Assembly (NCBI GenBank): GCA_964398365.1
Contig: CAYNMC010000006.1
Location: forward strand, 1 to 23,182
Length of the DNA: 23,182 nt
Direction: 5' to 3'
Origin: CAYNMC01 sp964398365
GTDB lineage: Bacteria; Patescibacteriota; Microgenomatia; UBA1400; CAYNMC01
The translations under genes and the position numbers were made by a program. Positions 20,814-23,182 of the stretch are shown one piece after another (the first letter of the stretch is position 1; each line of letters starts with the position of its first letter). The notes beneath the pieces were generated by a model. The model worked only from the letters and a program-made list of their open reading frames with translations, was not told where the DNA came from and did no database searches.

Positions 20814-22922
20814 TTAATTTTTAACTTTATTTACTATTTGCTCCATGATATTTTTAGGCACTTCCTGATAATGCGACGGCTCCATGTAAAATGTGCCTCT
20901 CCCCTGAGTCATGGAACGTAAGGCTGTCGCATACTGAGACATCGAGGCCAAAGGCACCATCGCTTTAATAATTTTTAATTTTCCACGACTTTGGCTATCA
21001 AGAATTTGGCCTCTTCTGGCTGAAAGGTCACCGATAACATCACCCATAAATTCTTCGGGAATCGTCACTTCCAAACTCATGATAGGCTCCAGTAAAATTA
21101 AGTTCGCTTGTTTAACAGCATTTTGTAAAGCTATCGAACCAGCAATTTTAAAGGCAATTTCAGATGAATCAACCTCATGAAAAGTACCATCGTAAAGGGT
21201 TACCTTAATATCGGTTAAAGGATAACCGGCTAAAACACCATTTTCGATAGCTTCTTTCACGCCCTTCTCTACTGCAGGAATAAATTCCCGAGGAATTGCG
21301 CCACCTTTAATTTCATTAACAAACTCATTACCTTCTCCTCTACCTTTAGGTTCTACTCTCAGAAAACAGTGACCATATTGTCCTCGTCCACCAGATTGAC
21401 GAATATATTTTCCTTCCCCTTCTGCTTGTTTCGAAATCGTTTCTTTGTAAGCTACCATTGGCTTGCCGGTTGCCGCCTCAATCCTAAACTCTCTTTTTAA
21501 ACGATCAGCAATAATCTCCAAATGCAACTCGCCCATACCCTGAATAATCGTTTGACCAGTTTCCAAATCTGTTTTTATCTTAAAGGTAGGATCTTCCTCT
21601 TCCAATTTCTTTAAAGCCAAAGAAAGCTTTTCTTGATCGGCTTTAGTTTTAGGCTCAATTGCCAAAGAAATAACCGGCTCAGGAAAGCTAATCGACTCCA
21701 AAATAATAGGGTGTTTCTCATCACATAAAGTATGCCCTGTTTTAGTAACTTTCAGACCGATAACAGCCACAATTTCTCCCGCAAACGCTTCATTAATTTC
21801 TTCCCTTTTATTGGCATGCATGAGCAATAACCGCCCTATTCTTTCATTACTCCTTGTGGTGGAGTTATGGACATAACTGCCAGCTTTTAAAGTGCCAGAA
21901 TAAATGCGAAGATAAGTTAGTCGACCGACGTGCGGATCTGTCTGAATCTTGAAAGCCAACGCACTAAAATAACCATTTTTATCGGTCTGCCTTACTTCTT
22001 CGCTTTGGTGAATAGGATTATAGCCTTTAACAGGTGGGATGTCAATTGGCGAAGGTAAATAATCAATGATCGCGTCTAAAAGTGGCTGAATCCCTTTATT
22101 ACGTAATGAAGAGCCACAAAAAGTAGGCACGAGTTTGTAGCCAATGGTTGCCTTTCTTAAAGCTTCTTTTAATTCTTCCACTGAAGGTTCCTCGCCTTTA
22201 AGATACTTTTCTAAGAGCTGATCATCATTTTCGCAGATCTTTTCTATCATCTCATGGCGATATTTCTCTACCTCTTCCTTCATCGTTTCGGGAACGGGAA
22301 TTTCCTTAAACTTGGCACCCGTTTCATCACCCTCCCAAAGTAAAGCCTTTTTTTCTAATAAAAGAACCACGCCCTTAAAATCTCGTTCGACACCAATAGG
22401 TAAAGTCATAATTAAAGGATTAGCGGCCAATCTTTCTTTAATAGAGTTTACGGTCATAAAAAAGTCGGCACCAATTTTGTCCATCTTATTACAAAAACAA
22501 ATACGCGGCACATTATATTTATCAGCCTGACGCCAAACAGTTTCCGATTGAGATTGCACACCCTCCTCAGAATCCAAAATAGTCACACCCCCATCTAAAA
22601 CTCTTAAGGAGCGTTCAACTTCGGCAGTAAAATCAACGTGGCCAGGGGTATCAATAATATTAATTCTGTAATCTCTCCAAAAAGTAGTTGTGGCCGCTGA
22701 CTGAATAGTAATTCCTCTTTCTTTTTCCTGCTCCATCCAATCCATCTGAGTAGTACCTTCATCAATATCACCTAATTTATAGGTTCGGCCGGTATAAAAT
22801 AAAATCCGCTCAGTGGTAGTCGTTTTACCCGCATCAATGTGGGCAATAATCCCGATATTGCGGATTTTAGCCAAAGGCACATTGCGTTTTTGAATTATTT
22901 GTTTCTCATTAAGTGTTGTCAT
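20814..22922 (-). CDS. fusA: Elongation factor G
   Basis: EF-G drives ribosomal translocation with GTP and also helps recycle ribosomes. It is 702 aa: G1 AHIDAGKTT (27-35), ERGIT switch (68-72), G3 DTPGHVD (91-97) and G4 NKMD (145-148). The later domains II-V include GRGQYGHC, EVDSSEIAF and the terminal GRGTFYMEPSHYQEVP. About 17 residues precede the usual NVPLAKIRNIGI start; no better start codon with an SD is visible, and the ATG used has only AAAG before it. A perfect terminator-like hairpin sits 18 nt upstream. Neither rpsG nor rpsL precedes it as in the typical str operon. Confidence 0.97.
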   Translation of the reverse strand: MTTLNEKQIIQKRNVPLAKIRNIGIIAHIDAGKTTTTERILFYTGRTYKLGDIDEGTTQMDWMEQEKERGITIQSAATTTFWRDYRINIIDTPGHVDFTAEVERSLRVLDGGVTILDSEEGVQSQSETVWRQADKYNVPRICFCNKMDKIGADFFMTVNSIKERLAANPLIMTLPIGVERDFKGVVLLLEKKALLWEGDETGAKFKEIPVPETMKEEVEKYRHEMIEKICENDDQLLEKYLKGEEPSVEELKEALRKATIGYKLVPTFCGSSLRNKGIQPLLDAIIDYLPSPIDIPPVKGYNPIHQSEEVRQTDKNGYFSALAFKIQTDPHVGRLTYLRIYSGTLKAGSYVHNSTTRSNERIGRLLLMHANKREEINEAFAGEIVAVIGLKVTKTGHTLCDEKHPIILESISFPEPVISLAIEPKTKADQEKLSLALKKLEEEDPTFKIKTDLETGQTIIQGMGELHLEIIADRLKREFRIEAATGKPMVAYKETISKQAEGEGKYIRQSGGRGQYGHCFLRVEPKGRGEGNEFVNEIKGGAIPREFIPAVEKGVKEAIENGVLAGYPLTDIKVTLYDGTFHEVDSSEIAFKIAGSIALQNAVKQANLILLEPIMSLEVTIPEEFMGDVIGDLSARRGQILDSQSRGKLKIIKAMVPLASMSQYATALRSMTQGRGTFYMEPSHYQEVPKNIMEQIVNKVKN

Positions 22923-22939
22923 CTTTAAATTTTAAATAT

Positions 22940-22971
22940 AAAAAACTGCTTTTACCATTAAAGCAGTTTTT
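22940..22971 (-). terminator. Intrinsic-terminator-like hairpin before fusA (possible attenuator)
   Basis: Perfect 12-bp stem AAAAACTGCTTT (22941-22952) / AAAGCAGTTTTT (22960-22971) with a 7-nt loop. In the minus direction it ends in a run of six U. It ends 18 nt before the fusA ATG. It could terminate transcription coming from the transposase, or attenuate fusA if the fusA promoter lies upstream of it. The stem is nearly symmetrical, so it may act on both strands. Confidence 0.6.
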
Positions 22972-23008
22972 AAGGTCGCTTCTATGATAAAACCAATTAA
23001 GTAAAATT

Positions 23009-23037
23009 ATGATAACAAAAAAGTTTTAAAAAAACAA
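23009..23037 (-). promoter_or_regulatory. Candidate promoter of fusA, upstream of the hairpin
   Basis: On the minus strand: -35 TTGTTT (23037-23032), a 17-nt spacer, -10 TATCAT (23014-23009). The -10 matches TATAAT at 5 of 6 positions, while the -35 matches TTGACA at only 3. If used, it would give a leader of about 80 nt containing the terminator-like hairpin at 22940-22971. The remaining 22972-23060 stretch is AT-rich with no gene; it includes a GC-richer patch near 23038-23060 that could belong to the end of the adjacent insertion element. Confidence 0.3.
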
Positions 23038-23060
23038 CTCCGTGTATGCCTTGCGGACAT

Positions 23061-23182
23061 TTAAGACAAATAGCCGTTGGTAACTAAATATTTTCTAGGT
23101 GACTTTTGTCCCAAGGAATGATGCGGTCTTTCCAGATTATAGAATAGCAGATATTCTGCCAGCTTGTCATTAAATAATTTAG
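23061..23182 (-). CDS. Transposase C-terminus, integrase-core (IS3/IS481-like), partial
   Basis: The open frame enters from the right edge and ends with TAA at 23061-23063, giving 39 complete codons. The fragment LFNDKLAEYLLFYNLERPHH continues SLGQKSPRKYL. This is the characteristic tail of DDE integrase-core (rve) transposases of the IS3 and IS481 type, with the 'YN-x-ERPH-x-SL-x-x-K-x-P' signature that follows the catalytic glutamate. The catalytic residues lie outside the window, so I cannot tell whether the element is intact. It is 138 bp from fusA and reads in the same direction. The protein family assignment is based on this tail only. Confidence 0.8.
   Translation of the reverse strand, partial: KLFNDKLAEYLLFYNLERPHHSLGQKSPRKYLVTNGYLS

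Noticed and set aside
22923..23060. tRNA or CRISPR repeat in the fusA leader
   Set aside because: No cloverleaf and no repeated spacer-repeat units; the only structure is the single terminator-like hairpin.
23038..23060. Terminal inverted repeat or terminator of the insertion element
   Set aside because: Only a 4-bp TCCG/CGGA stem with a long loop is present, and the other end of the element is outside the window, so neither reading can be supported.
128..23063. UGA recoded as glycine (Gracilibacteria/Absconditabacteria code)
   Set aside because: TGA serves as the stop at family-typical ends (Rrf2 gene, iscU, rpsM, rpsQ, rplD), with no in-frame TGA inside the recognised genes.

Overview
The window is a compact, AT-rich bacterial chromosome segment. 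All genes but one lie on the minus strand. It most resembles a reduced genome of the Patescibacteria (Candidate Phyla Radiation, CPR). Evidence for this: a complete str/S10/spc/alpha-type ribosomal superoperon in which rpmD (uL30) is absent between rpsE and rplO, near-zero gene spacing with many 1-8 nt overlaps, and zinc-ribbon forms of S4, S14, L24 and L36. TGA is used as an ordinary stop (for example at the ends of the Rrf2 and iscU genes), so the UGA=Gly code of Gracilibacteria/Absconditabacteria does not apply. I cannot name the CPR lineage from this sequence alone.

Layout, in the direction of transcription (high to low coordinates). (1) 23182-22923: the 3' end of an IS-type transposase, then an AT-rich leader with a perfect 12-bp terminator-like hairpin just before fusA. 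(2) 22922-3490: 35 genes reading the same way: fusA, tuf, rpsJ, rplC, rplD, rplW, rplB, rpsS, rplV, rpsC, rplP, rpmC, rpsQ, rplN, rplX, rpsN, rplE, rpsH, rplF, rplR, rpsE, rplO, secY, adk, cmk, map, infA, rpmJ, rpsM, rpsK, rpsD, rpoA, rplQ, rplM, rpsI. Only two spacers are long (98 nt between tuf and rpsJ, 75 nt between rpsC and rplP), and both hold conspicuous inverted repeats. (3) 3285-3500, plus strand: a 71-aa DUF1858-type protein with a CxxC motif, tail-to-tail with rpsI and overlapping it by 11 bp. (4) 3217-128: an Rrf2/IscR-type regulator, cysteine desulfurase iscS, scaffold iscU and tRNA thiolase mnmA, coupled by ATGA overlaps or gaps of a few nt. A partial helix-turn-helix-like ORF follows and runs off the left edge.

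How it works together. The large block makes the ribosome, two elongation factors, RNA polymerase alpha, the SecY channel, methionine aminopeptidase, IF-1 and two nucleoside monophosphate kinases. The small block supplies sulfur from cysteine for Fe-S clusters (IscS to IscU) and for 2-thiouridine in tRNA (IscS to MnmA). An Rrf2 protein with three cysteines most likely controls it through a perfect 8-3-8 palindrome located between the divergent start codons, immediately downstream of a TTGACA-17-TATTTT promoter. The same palindrome could also control the plus-strand CxxC protein. I found no large unknown system. The best leads are the divergent Rrf2 operator, the three structured non-coding elements in the superoperon, and the IS fragment abutting fusA.
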